23,708 nt of DNA from Lachnospira hominis (ex Liu et al. 2021) (GCF_014287955.1 NZ_JACOPD010000016.1:1-23708), one strand, 5' to 3'; counted from the stretch's first letter, positions 1 through 7,481 are shown. Numbers and translations: made by a program. The notes: generated from the sequence alone by a model not told the origin.

Positions 1-48
1 TGGTGACGTGTGGAGCTGATTCATACTAATAGGTCGAGGGCTTAACCG
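1..48 (+). rRNA. 23S ribosomal RNA, 3' end (partial)
   Basis: The first ~48 bases match the conserved 3' terminus of bacterial 23S rRNA: a GTGGAGCTGA segment, then ATACTAATAGGTCGAGG and CTTAACC. The gene enters from the left edge, so only its last few dozen bases are visible. The exact 3' end is estimated by comparison with the Bacillus terminus. No 5S rRNA follows in the next 165 bases; the tRNA cluster does. Confidence 0.9.
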
Positions 49-213
49 AAGAGGTTAGGTTTGTAAGGAAACGCAACGAGATAGAACGAGAGTTATCTTT
101 AAAGGTAATCGGATGAAAAATTATTATGAAATGTACTTTACAAATGTTAAAGTATCTGATATATTTAATGTGCAGTTTTGAAGGAACAGTCCTTCATAGC
201 TTTTTAAGCGATT
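49..213 (+). other. rRNA-tRNA spacer with no gene seen
   Basis: This AT-rich spacer separates the 23S 3' end from tRNA-Asp. I found no 5S rRNA-like sequence and no convincing ORF. A short inverted repeat (AAGGA-ACAG-TCCTT, about 181-194) and several longer imperfect pairings are probably processing structures of the rRNA-tRNA transcript. No obvious independent promoter is seen, so the tRNAs are likely cotranscribed with the rRNA. Confidence 0.5.
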
Positions 214-287
214 GGCCTGGTGGCTCAGCTGGTTAGAGCGCCGCCCTGTCACGGCGGAGGTCGTGGGTTCGAACCCCATCCGGGTCG
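214..287 (+). tRNA. tRNA-Asp (GTC)
   Basis: A full cloverleaf can be drawn by eye. The acceptor arm GGCCTGG pairs with CCGGGTC with G discriminator, the anticodon stem CCGCC pairs with GGCGG, the anticodon is GTC at 248-250, and the T-arm carries GGTTCGAACCCC. The 3' CCA is not encoded. It is the first of six clustered tRNA genes. Confidence 0.95.
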
Positions 288-321
288 CTTTACAATTTAA
301 TATTGTATTTTTGTATATTAT

Positions 322-394
322 GGGATCTTAGCTCAGCTGGGAGAGCATCTGCCTTACAAGCAGAGGGTCACAGGTTCGAGCCCTGTAGGTCCCA
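322..394 (+). tRNA. tRNA-Val (TAC)
   Basis: The acceptor arm GGGATCT pairs with AGGTCCC, with A discriminator. The D-arm is AGCTCAGCTGGGAGAGC, the anticodon loop CTTACAA carries TAC at 355-357, and the T-arm has GGTTCGAGCCC. CCA is not encoded. Confidence 0.95.
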
Positions 395-400
395 TCATAT

Positions 401-472
401 GCCGACATGGCTCAATGGCAGAGCAGCTGATTTGTAATCAGCAGGTTGTTGGTTCGACTCCGACTGTCGGCT
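401..472 (+). tRNA. tRNA-Thr (TGT)
   Basis: The acceptor arm GCCGACA pairs with TGTCGGC, with T discriminator. The anticodon stem CTGAT/ATCAG encloses TGT, and the T-arm has GGTTCGACTCC. It lies 6 bases after tRNA-Val. CCA is not encoded. Confidence 0.95.
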
Positions 473-505
473 TTTTATTGATGATATTTTATCTCAATAA
501 TATTA

Positions 506-587
506 GGGCGGATTCCCGAGTGGCCAAAGGGGACAGACTGTAAATCTGCTGGCTATGCCTTCGAAGGTTCGAATCCTTCTCCGCCCA
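506..587 (+). tRNA. tRNA-Tyr (GTA)
   Basis: This is a class II tRNA with a long variable arm, which explains its 82 bases. The acceptor arm GGGCGGA pairs with TCCGCCC, with A discriminator. The anticodon GTA lies at 540-542 in CAGA-CTGTAAA-TCTG, and the T-arm has GGTTCGAATCC. Confidence 0.95.
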
Positions 588-654
588 TTCAGTTTTACTT
601 TTTAAGAATAAACTGATTTTGTGTAACATATAATGTTGTGTATCAATTAAATAA

Positions 655-728
655 CGCGGGGTAGAGCAGTTCGGAAGCTCGTCGGGCTCATAACCCGAAG
701 GTCACAGGTTCAAATCCTGTCCCCGCTA
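655..728 (+). tRNA. initiator tRNA-fMet (CAT)
   Basis: The anticodon loop CTCATAA sits on a stem with three consecutive G-C pairs (GGG/CCC), the hallmark of bacterial initiator tRNA. The acceptor reads CGCGGGG against CCCCGCT, leaving an unpaired C1-U72 end. A mismatch at 1-72 is the second initiator identity element, used for formylation and for exclusion from EF-Tu. The more usual mismatch in Bacillus and E. coli is C-A. Confidence 0.95.
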
Positions 729-732
729 CTAC

Positions 733-805
<73 letters not shown>

Positions 806-812
806 CTAAGTC

Positions 813-852
813 AAGGAACTCAATCTTTTTTGAAAGATTGGGTTCCTTTTTT
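813..852 (+). terminator. Intrinsic terminator of the rRNA/tRNA cluster
   Basis: A 16-bp hairpin (813-828 with 833-848, loop 829-832, one G-T pair) is followed by a run of T. It begins only 7 bases after tRNA-Phe and is the natural end of the stable-RNA transcript. It insulates cas13a from it. Confidence 0.9.
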
Positions 853-904
853 GTTATTGTAATAAGTTAAATTATAATTTTCACACAAATGTGTTAAATA
901 ATCA

Positions 905-933
905 TTGACAATTTATAAAATAAAAAGTATTCT
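905..933 (+). promoter_or_regulatory. Candidate sigma-A promoter upstream of cas13a
   Basis: TTGACA at 905-910 and TATTCT at 928-933 are separated by 17 bases, near the sigma-70/sigma-A consensus. The start site would be near 940. A small palindrome (ACACA-AA-TGTGT, 883-894) lies just upstream and could be an operator. If this promoter is used, the transcript starts near the likely 5' end of the cas13a frame, which matters for deciding where translation begins. Confidence 0.6.
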
Positions 934-967
934 ATAAAAAAGAATACAAAATATTGGTACGGATGAA

Positions 968-982
968 AAGGGAGATGTAATA
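968..982 (+). promoter_or_regulatory. Candidate RBS with ATA start for cas13a
   Basis: A GGAG core (971-974, within AAGGGAG) is followed after 5 bases by ATA at 980-982, in frame with cas13a. An ATG also begins directly after the GGAG at 975, but it reads ATG-TAA and stops at once. The spacing suggests that ATA replaces an ancestral ATG, or that ATA is used inefficiently. The assignment is inference; no other convincing Shine-Dalgarno sequence precedes the frame. Confidence 0.4.
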
Positions 983-1075
983 GCTGAAACAGGAAAAGTA
1001 GTTAATGAGGCATTAGATAAAAAGAGCAGGCTGTATACGCCATTTAATAATCAGAAAGTAATAATAGATAAGAAT

Positions 1076-4000
1076 TTGCAGAGGTATGCTAATAATTTAA
1101 AGAGATGTTATATCAATTTTGTAAAACAATATGTGAATAATAAATCATTTAATTATAAAGCGATGCAGTTTATTCCGGATATTCAGAATCCGAAAACAAA
1201 TGATGCGGTTAATTACAGAACAGATAGAGATAATGTTTATAATAAGAATAAATATTATGATAAACAGACAAAAAGTAAATCAAAAAAATTCATATATGAA
1301 AAAATTGTAATTCCACAAAATGAGCAGAATATTGTTATTTCAGCTCTGGTTAATTGTTCTCTGAGAAAAAGTTTAAGAAAAGATGTAAGTTATAAAACAA
1401 AATCAGGAGAGATAAAAACATATAATTTACCGGAATTAGTAAAAAAGTCGATGAGATTCTATTGTCTTGAGGGTCAGAGAGAGCCGGATGAAAAAGAAAA
1501 ATATGAGATGTATATATTATTTTCTTATATGAAAGAAGACAAAAGAACTAAGAATACAGATTTATTGGTAAAGTCCATTTCAAACCAGAATACTAAGGTT
1601 AAAGTTGAAGATATTGATGGTAACAAATTATTAAAATTGTCAATTGCAGACACAAAGAAAAAGCCGTTATGGGAATATCTTATTAAATATGCAGATTCAT
1701 CAAGACAAAGAGAACTGATGTATGATATCAGAAAGAAAATAATACTATATGTTGCTGGGATAGAAGAATATGAGAATATTAAAGAAGATTCCGGATTGAG
1801 TAAGGTGAGCTGGAGTAAATATAATATTTCAGATAATAAAATGTTTTTTGATATAAATAGTTGCACTGATAAAAGAAAGCAGAATTTGGAAATAAAAATC
1901 AGAGAGGCAAATATTGAACATTACAGAAATGCATCATCAAAGCTATGTGATGATGAAAGTATATTCTGGTTTCAACATTTTGAAGGTGTTATAGAGACAT
2001 TATTTTCAAAAAAATCTAAAATATCAGAAGAAAGATTAGGATGTACATATATTTGCGATTATTTATGGAAAGATTTTTTGTCATATTTAGCTGCTAAATA
2101 TATTGATTTGGGAAAAGGTGTGTACCATTTCACAATGAAAGACAAGTTAGATATGCTTAATAAAAATGAAGCAGTAACAGATTTAAGATTTGGTATTGTT
2201 TCAGAAAAATATGAAAAAGGTATTACATCATTTGATTACGAAAGAATAAAGGCAGAAGAAGAACTTGATAGAAATATTGCAGCTTATGTTACTTTTGCGG
2301 CAGATATTTTTGCAAAATCAGTTATAAAGTCGGATTACAGAACGAAAAAAGATAATAACAGTGATGTATTGCAATACAGCGATAAGGAATTTAGAAATTC
2401 TGAAGTAATAAGAGATAATGCAGAGAAAAATATTTTGCAGTATTGGGGCGGATACAGCCGCTGGGGTACAGAAAACAGTAAATTGCCAGAGAACAATAAA
2501 GTATCAGATTTTGGCAAATTGGATGTAAGTGATTTATGTATTGATATAAAGAAACACCTTGCCGGGATAAGAAACAGTAGTGTTCATTATACGACTAAAA
2601 TAAAAAACGAGTCAGCCGCAGACGGCAGCAATGTAAAAATACTTTTTGAAAAAGATTTAGCTGATATAAATATAATATATGCTGATAAATATTACAGTAA
2701 TAATGTGTGGATGTTTTATAGTTTAGAGGATATCAATAAACTTATTGCGTTTTTATATAAAGAAAAAAGAGTAATAAGACAAGTACAGATACCATCTTTT
2801 AGCCGTATTTTGAAGAGAAAAGCAATGCAGGATGTAATAAATGAAATTTTTAAAGATGATTTTGATGAAAACATTGTAAATCCTGAGTTGAAAGAGAAGT
2901 ATAGAAATTCATTATATTTCATGTTAAAAGAAATATATTATAATGCATTTATAATTCAGCCTGAATTAAAAGAAAAGTTCAAAGATAAAATTAAGACAAT
3001 GAAGTCTGAGTTATATAATAAACTAAAGACGATTGATAAAAAAGAATATAAAGCATTGTATTGCATGCTTTCAAATGAGGAAAGTGCTTTGAAAAATTTT
3101 GCAGACCGTATTTATTCGGTTGATGGTGATAATGTGTCATTTGCGGATATATGTAAGATTTTAATGACGGATTATAATATGCAGAATCAGGAAAAAAAGA
3201 ATATAGAATCAATGGAGCAGAAGAAGAAAAACAAAGGAAAAGATGAAAATTATAAGCATTTTCCATTGTTATTACACAAAGTATTAAAAGAACTTTTTAT
3301 TGAGTACTTAAAACAGACACATGAACTGGAATTTCTAAGAAATAATATATGTATAAAAAGCGATGTTACAATGGAAAGTTTTGAATCTCAGATAAAAGGG
3401 GTAGAGATATATAAAGATTTAAAAGAAAAGATAGATAAAAATAATTCCCTGCTGGACTGGTATGTGATTGCACATTTTCTTATGCCAAAACAGTTGAATC
3501 ATCTTATAGGTAATATAAAAAATTATATTCAGTTTGCAACTAATATAGATAAAAGGGCAGAAAGTGTAAAAAATCTGACAGAATCAGGTATGGTAAAGAG
3601 AATACAATATTATGATGATATAGTGAGAACATTAGAGTTTTCAGCACAGTATATTGGAAAAATCAGTAATAATATTAATGATTATTTTAATAGTGAAGAT
3701 GAATATGTAAGTTTTTTATCAAAATATGTTGGTTTTATTAATGATAAATCTGAAGACGTACTTACAGAATTAAAGGATTTCTGTCGTGAAAAAATAAATA
3801 ACGGGTCACAAATAATAGGGATATATTATGGAGGGGATAATGTAATTATTAATCGAAATGTGATATATGCCCAAATGTACAGTAATGCGGAAGTATTCTC
3901 AAATATTTATAAAAAAGTAACTAAAAATGACATAATTAATTATTATGAAAAACAGAATGATTTAAAAGATGTTTTTAAGAGTGGTGTGTGTCAGAATGAG

Positions 4001-4819
4001 GATGAACAGAGAAGTTTATGTGAATTCCAGCAATTGAAAAATCGTATTGAATTAACTGAATTATCGACATATGCAGATATGGTAAACGATTTTATGGCAC
4101 AGTTTGTAGAATGGGCATATCTGAGAGAAAGAGACCTTATGTATTTTCAGTTAGGAATACATTATATAAGATTATTTTATTCAGATAATGTTTTGGATGA
4201 AAAGTATCATAAATTAAGTGATAATGTTATTGATATTGAAGAAGGAGCATTATTATATCAGATTGTTGCAATGTATGATTATGAATTAAGAATATTTGAA
4301 ACTGATAATTCCGGCAATGCAAAAAGAATTGGACAGGGAGGTCCGGGAAAGTCTATACCGGTATTTTTAAAGAAATATTGCAACGGAACGGATGTATATG
4401 AATGTGGACTTGAATTATTTGAGGATATAAACCAGCATGAGCATATTATCAGATTTAGAAATGATATTGCACATATGAGATATATGTCTAATCAGGCAAT
4501 GAGTATAATGAGCATTGTAAGTAATATATACAAAAGTTTCTTTGTCTATGACATGAAATTAAAGAAAAGCATATCACTTGTATTTAAGAATATTCTAATG
4601 AGATATGGTGTTATTGCTGATTTGGTATTTTCTTATAACAATAAAAATCAAAGCATAAAAGATGACATGGATATTAATATAATAAATATAAAGAATCTGA
4701 AATCTGATAAATATGTATATAAAATAGTTAATGAAGATATTGTGAAACAGGTAGAGATAGAAATAAGAAATCAGGTGTTTTTGGAGCAGCTGCATAAGCT
4801 GTTATATTTCAGCAGATAA
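1076..4819 (+). CDS. cas13a: Cas13a (C2c2), type VI-A CRISPR RNA-guided RNase
   Basis: Cas13a matures its crRNA and, when the guide pairs with target RNA, cleaves RNA through a composite site of two HEPN domains. Both R-X4-H motifs are visible: RNSSVH (R499-H504, HEPN1) and RNDIAH (R1128-H1133, HEPN2), counted from the TTG at 1076. Their position and the roughly 1250-residue length fit Cas13a rather than the shorter Cas13d. Stretches such as YYSNNVWMFY, QVQIPSF and LRERDLMYFQLGIHY match my memory of lachnospiraceal Cas13a. The listed start is the first conventional codon (TTG), but it has no Shine-Dalgarno sequence. The frame is open back to 938, and the upstream residues (for example SRLYTPFNN at about 1025-1051) resemble the Cas13a N-terminus, so the true protein probably starts earlier (ATA 980 or ATT 953) or the start is damaged. 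The gene is very AT-rich and no cas1 or cas2 lies nearby. Confidence 0.95.
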   Translation: MQRYANNLKRCYINFVKQYVNNKSFNYKAMQFIPDIQNPKTNDAVNYRTDRDNVYNKNKYYDKQTKSKSKKFIYEKIVIPQNEQNIVISALVNCSLRKSLRKDVSYKTKSGEIKTYNLPELVKKSMRFYCLEGQREPDEKEKYEMYILFSYMKEDKRTKNTDLLVKSISNQNTKVKVEDIDGNKLLKLSIADTKKKPLWEYLIKYADSSRQRELMYDIRKKIILYVAGIEEYENIKEDSGLSKVSWSKYNISDNKMFFDINSCTDKRKQNLEIKIREANIEHYRNASSKLCDDESIFWFQHFEGVIETLFSKKSKISEERLGCTYICDYLWKDFLSYLAAKYIDLGKGVYHFTMKDKLDMLNKNEAVTDLRFGIVSEKYEKGITSFDYERIKAEEELDRNIAAYVTFAADIFAKSVIKSDYRTKKDNNSDVLQYSDKEFRNSEVIRDNAEKNILQYWGGYSRWGTENSKLPENNKVSDFGKLDVSDLCIDIKKHLAGIRNSSVHYTTKIKNESAADGSNVKILFEKDLADINIIYADKYYSNNVWMFYSLEDINKLIAFLYKEKRVIRQVQIPSFSRILKRKAMQDVINEIFKDDFDENIVNPELKEKYRNSLYFMLKEIYYNAFIIQPELKEKFKDKIKTMKSELYNKLKTIDKKEYKALYCMLSNEESALKNFADRIYSVDGDNVSFADICKILMTDYNMQNQEKKNIESMEQKKKNKGKDENYKHFPLLLHKVLKELFIEYLKQTHELEFLRNNICIKSDVTMESFESQIKGVEIYKDLKEKIDKNNSLLDWYVIAHFLMPKQLNHLIGNIKNYIQFATNIDKRAESVKNLTESGMVKRIQYYDDIVRTLEFSAQYIGKISNNINDYFNSEDEYVSFLSKYVGFINDKSEDVLTELKDFCREKINNGSQIIGIYYGGDNVIINRNVIYAQMYSNAEVFSNIYKKVTKNDIINYYEKQNDLKDVFKSGVCQNEDEQRSLCEFQQLKNRIELTELSTYADMVNDFMAQFVEWAYLRERDLMYFQLGIHYIRLFYSDNVLDEKYHKLSDNVIDIEEGALLYQIVAMYDYELRIFETDNSGNAKRIGQGGPGKSIPVFLKKYCNGTDVYECGLELFEDINQHEHIIRFRNDIAHMRYMSNQAMSIMSIVSNIYKSFFVYDMKLKKSISLVFKNILMRYGVIADLVFSYNNKNQSIKDDMDINIINIKNLKSDKYVYKIVNEDIVKQVEIEIRNQVFLEQLHKLLYFSR

Positions 4820-4830
4820 GTAAAAATATT

Positions 4831-4856
4831 ACAGGCAGATTATACAGGCAGATTAT
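4831..4856 (+). repeat. Tandem 13-bp direct repeat downstream of cas13a
   Basis: ACAGGCAGATTAT occurs twice head to tail (4831-4843 and 4844-4856), starting 11 bases after the cas13a stop. The copies are identical and a third begins with ACA but diverges. It does not resemble the CRISPR repeat at 4943 and is most simply a slippage duplication. Confidence 0.85.
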
Positions 4857-4891
4857 ACATGTAAATTATATGACCATACTTGATAATGATA

Positions 4892-4920
4892 TTGATTTGT
4901 ATGATTAAAAGTGATACTCT
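4892..4920 (+). promoter_or_regulatory. Weak candidate promoter for the CRISPR repeat
   Basis: TTGATT (4892-4897) and TACTCT (4915-4920) are 17 bases apart, which would start a transcript near 4927, just ahead of the repeat at 4943. The -10 match is poor, and the array could instead be read through from cas13a, since no terminator lies between. Confidence 0.25.
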
Positions 4921-4942
4921 GATATTAGAAGCAGCAGATGTT

Positions 4943-5048
4943 GCTATGGAGACAGTCCGATATAGAGGACAATAAAATTTGAGATCCTCCTTTTAATTGT
5001 ATTTCCTGATAATATTCTGCTGGAGACAGTTTTGAATATTGTCAAAAC
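4943..5048 (+). CRISPR. Minimal, partly degenerate type VI-A CRISPR array
   Basis: The first unit (about 4943-4977) resembles Cas13a direct repeats as I remember them: a GGAGA-CAG lead-in, a GTCC/GGAC stem (4955-4958 with 4967-4970), a GATATAGA loop and an AATAAAA tail. Compared with remembered repeats with a GCCC/GGGC stem, one C-G pair is replaced by T-A, a covariation that keeps the hairpin. A second unit (about 5017-5048) shares TGGAGACAGT exactly with the first, 74 bases later, but its stem is a different pair (GTTTTGA/TCAAAAC, 5029-5035 with 5042-5048). The roughly 39-base interval (4978-5016) would be the only spacer. Repeat-then-spacer order on the + strand fits Cas13a crRNA. The first repeat is fairly secure; the second and the spacer limits are tentative. 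Confidence 0.65.
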
Positions 5049-5095
5049 AAAAAACTGTTATCAGGTACATATGAGTATCCGGTAACAGTTTTTTT
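5049..5095 (+). terminator. Intrinsic terminator after the CRISPR repeat region
   Basis: A long hairpin (arms 5049-5062 and 5081-5094, CTGTTATC against GGTAACAG with flanking A/T pairs and further inner pairing GGTA/TATC) ends in a run of seven T. It starts at the last base of the degenerate second repeat and separates the cas13a/CRISPR transcript from the following operon. Confidence 0.85.
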
Positions 5096-5115
5096 GTAAA
5101 AAATAAGTTTTAATA

Positions 5116-5144
5116 TTCGCAATAATAATAAAATGTAGTATAAT
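5116..5144 (+). promoter_or_regulatory. Candidate promoter of the three-gene operon
   Basis: A perfect TATAAT (5139-5144) is preceded by TTCGCA (5116-5121) at 17 bases, a partial -35. A ribosome binding site (GTGAGGA, 5165-5171) follows 6 bases before the ATG at 5178. Together with the terminator at 5049-5095 this marks an independent transcription unit. Confidence 0.6.
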
Positions 5145-5177
5145 GTATAGTGATAAATGATTATGTGAGGATGAGAC

Positions 5178-6143
5178 ATGGTAACTATTTCGTTGGATGA
5201 GTATGGTGAGTTTGAAAAAAATGAAAATAAACCGCTGTTTATAGCCGGACTGATTTTTGATGATTTGGATAAAGACGATGAGGTATTAGCAGAACGTGCA
5301 AGAATAAAATCTTATTATAAAAAGGCTATAAGTGATGTTGAAAATACTTTGGTGGAAAGCGGTGAGTATACAGGAAGTGAACTGATGTATCCACGCGACC
5401 TTCATTCAAATGGAAACAGAGACCGCGACAGAAATGTGATTAAGCCGGTAAAATTAAAGATATCTGAGACACTTTCTGAATTCATAGAATACGGAACTTA
5501 CAACCAAAATCCATTAAAGGGTGAAGATGATAAGGAACTTCCGAAACGAAAAGGAATGTACCATTTATTTGTAATAATAAAAAGTGCGGACGGAAAGAAA
5601 AAACTGTTGTCTGAAAATGCAGGCATGCTTGCCAATGATGAATGGGCAGCGAACAGATATTTTCATATGGCAAGTACTGTTGTAAACAGATTGATTTTTC
5701 ATAATCCGTTATATCCGGACGGACATGCTTCGTCAATTAATATAGATATTGCGACAAGAGCAACTGGCAGTACAAGATTTATGGATCCGGAGTTACGCCA
5801 GCAGTTTGAAGAACAGGCTTACAGTGATAATATTTACAATCAGAATTCTGATTATGGATATTACAAGATAATGACTCCTGATATTTATAGGACTCTGATA
5901 GCACAGGAGATGGTTAGCAGTGACAAAATTAATGTTAAGATTGATAAACTCAATGTAAGTTCAATAAAGTATAATGCAAACAGAGAAAATATGGAATTTC
6001 TGTATTTGTCTGACAGTATATGTTCAGTTCTCGGGTACAGGCTGTACAGGTATAATACATGTGCCGATGACTGGCTGGAAGATATTGTTGACAGGGTTAA
6101 GCAGCTTAATCCTCAAAATGAAAAGTATGGTATTTGGATATGA
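5178..6143 (+). CDS. DUF3800-like RNase H-fold protein
   Basis: This 321-residue protein opens with ISLDEYGEF followed by FIAGLIF, closely resembling the first strand of the DUF3800 family (typically IDESG with a following hydrophobic strand). Further acidic positions expected of an RNase H-like site are D190 (INIDIATRA) and D279 (YLSDSICSVLGYRLYRY, like the C-terminal AD-helix of the family). D7, E8, D190 and D279 are therefore candidate metal ligands. The usual Ser of DESG is Tyr here. DUF3800 proteins are inferred nucleases or nucleotide-processing enzymes and their biochemistry is poorly known. It is the first gene of an operon whose second gene overlaps its end by 26 bases, suggesting translational coupling. 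No signal peptide is seen, so it is cytoplasmic. Family assignment is from motif pattern only. Confidence 0.65.
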   Translation: MVTISLDEYGEFEKNENKPLFIAGLIFDDLDKDDEVLAERARIKSYYKKAISDVENTLVESGEYTGSELMYPRDLHSNGNRDRDRNVIKPVKLKISETLSEFIEYGTYNQNPLKGEDDKELPKRKGMYHLFVIIKSADGKKKLLSENAGMLANDEWAANRYFHMASTVVNRLIFHNPLYPDGHASSINIDIATRATGSTRFMDPELRQQFEEQAYSDNIYNQNSDYGYYKIMTPDIYRTLIAQEMVSSDKINVKIDKLNVSSIKYNANRENMEFLYLSDSICSVLGYRLYRYNTCADDWLEDIVDRVKQLNPQNEKYGIWI

Positions 6144-7470
6144 TGAGATAGATAATTATTTTTCAAAGGCATGGAACTGTTATGAGAATAAGCATTATTA
6201 TGAAGCATTGTCTGTAACATATGATGCAATGACAAAAGAGGGAAAGTTCGCTGAGTATTATAAAAAAACGTGGTTTCCATATATAGAAGATGCGATAAAA
6301 GATAATATTTCACCGGAGGATTTTACAATCGGGGTTAATAATCTTGAAGAACTGCTTATGGTAAATAATCTGAATCAGGAAAAATCACTGTATCTAATGG
6401 AACAATTTGAATCTATGGCTGATAAAGTTTCATTGAAGTATAAAAGTAAAGAGATGATGGCAACAGCCTTATTTAAATTATATAATACAGGAGTTTCTGT
6501 TTTTAGTTATATAGGAGCTCCTGCCACGGCACTTGAATATTATAAAAAATGTAAAAAATATGCTTATTATGTTGGAACAGATGCAATGTTTGCAACTAAT
6601 AATAAGCTGGCAGGATGCCTGACAGATGCGTTTGAATGGGATAAGGCATTGAATATCTGTAAGGAAAATATTGACAATTATAAGGCTGTATCGGATATAA
6701 AGAGAAAAATCTGGAATGAGGAGAATGATGCAGATTTTCTTGATGAGGCAAAAATGATAAGCCAGCTTGCAGGTTTATATGCATTAAAAAGGAGTAACGA
6801 GGCTGAGAAATATTTCAGAAAAGCATTAAGTATATTTGAAAAAGGTACGGCTAATTATAAGATAACACAGTCATATTTGTTGCATTATTATGCTGACATG
6901 AATATGCAGCCTGAATTTGACAGGGAAATTACAGACTATTTTGATGGGAAAAATACTTATTGGCAGATGTTTGGGTATATAACAGATATGGAGGAATCCG
7001 CACATTCATTATTTTCTGTTGAATATGCAATATATGTTCTTATCAGGGGAATATTTTATTTTCATCAGGATGAAATAGATGATGTTTTCTGGGGCAGGCT
7101 GTGCAATATAGATAAGATAATTTATATGAAAACAGGCAGCAGGCCAAGCGGTCATCCGTGGGAAATTACCTATAAATATATGGAAATTATGGCTGTAAAA
7201 AGAAATGATGATAAGGCAGTACACAGATTTGCATTATTAAAAAGTGATTGCCTGACAAGAAAAGGTACACTGATTAGTGCAATAGAACAGTTTGGAAAGG
7301 CTGAAGCAGCACAATATGAAAAGAATTTTATTTTAAGAGATTCCGTAACAGAAAAACTTGCAGAATTTTTATGTGATAAATTTGACATATTGAAGAACCG
7401 TAAATTTTCGGATGACGGAAATGTCAGATATGGTGAGCTTACAGAATATTTTACTTTTATGTACCGTTAG
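6118..7470 (+). CDS. TPR-like helical repeat protein of unknown function
   Basis: This roughly 450-residue protein is almost entirely alpha-helical by composition. It contains several TPR-like pairs: residues 18-38 (AWNCYENKHYYEAL), about 138-153 (ALEYYKKCKKYAYYVG), about 160-190 (LAGCLTDAFEWDKALNIC) and about 218-243 (AEKYFRKALSIFEKG), each with the small/aromatic spacing typical of TPRs. No enzymatic motif, signal peptide or membrane segment is apparent. The frame continues upstream, but ATG 6118 (or 6127) is preferred because earlier codons lie deep in the preceding gene; this gives a 26-base overlap with it. Such proteins usually act as scaffolds or sensors, so it may bridge the DUF3800-like protein and the membrane protein encoded next. 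That role is inference. Confidence 0.75.
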   Translation: MKSMVFGYDEIDNYFSKAWNCYENKHYYEALSVTYDAMTKEGKFAEYYKKTWFPYIEDAIKDNISPEDFTIGVNNLEELLMVNNLNQEKSLYLMEQFESMADKVSLKYKSKEMMATALFKLYNTGVSVFSYIGAPATALEYYKKCKKYAYYVGTDAMFATNNKLAGCLTDAFEWDKALNICKENIDNYKAVSDIKRKIWNEENDADFLDEAKMISQLAGLYALKRSNEAEKYFRKALSIFEKGTANYKITQSYLLHYYADMNMQPEFDREITDYFDGKNTYWQMFGYITDMEESAHSLFSVEYAIYVLIRGIFYFHQDEIDDVFWGRLCNIDKIIYMKTGSRPSGHPWEITYKYMEIMAVKRNDDKAVHRFALLKSDCLTRKGTLISAIEQFGKAEAAQYEKNFILRDSVTEKLAEFLCDKFDILKNRKFSDDGNVRYGELTEYFTFMYR

Positions 7471-7481
7471 GATGGGAAAAT

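Noticed and set aside
883..894. ACACA-AA-TGTGT palindrome as a defined operator for cas13a
   Set aside because: It is short and the region is AT-rich, so one palindrome of five base pairs is not enough to claim a site; it is only mentioned in the promoter entry.
1525..3266. Several minus-strand open frames inside cas13a
   Set aside because: They are short, lie opposite a very well supported gene and their translations show no family features; the AT-rich sequence produces such open frames by chance.
1076..4819. Alternative reading as Cas13d or Cas13b
   Set aside because: Length (about 1250 residues) and the positions of the two HEPN motifs (about 499 and 1128) fit Cas13a; Cas13d is shorter with an earlier HEPN1, and Cas13b has its HEPN motifs near the two ends.
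5974..6117. Longer N-terminus for the TPR-like protein
   Set aside because: It would overlap the DUF3800-like gene by more than 150 bases in another frame. The extra residues look unlike the rest, and ATG 6118 gives an ordinary coupled overlap.
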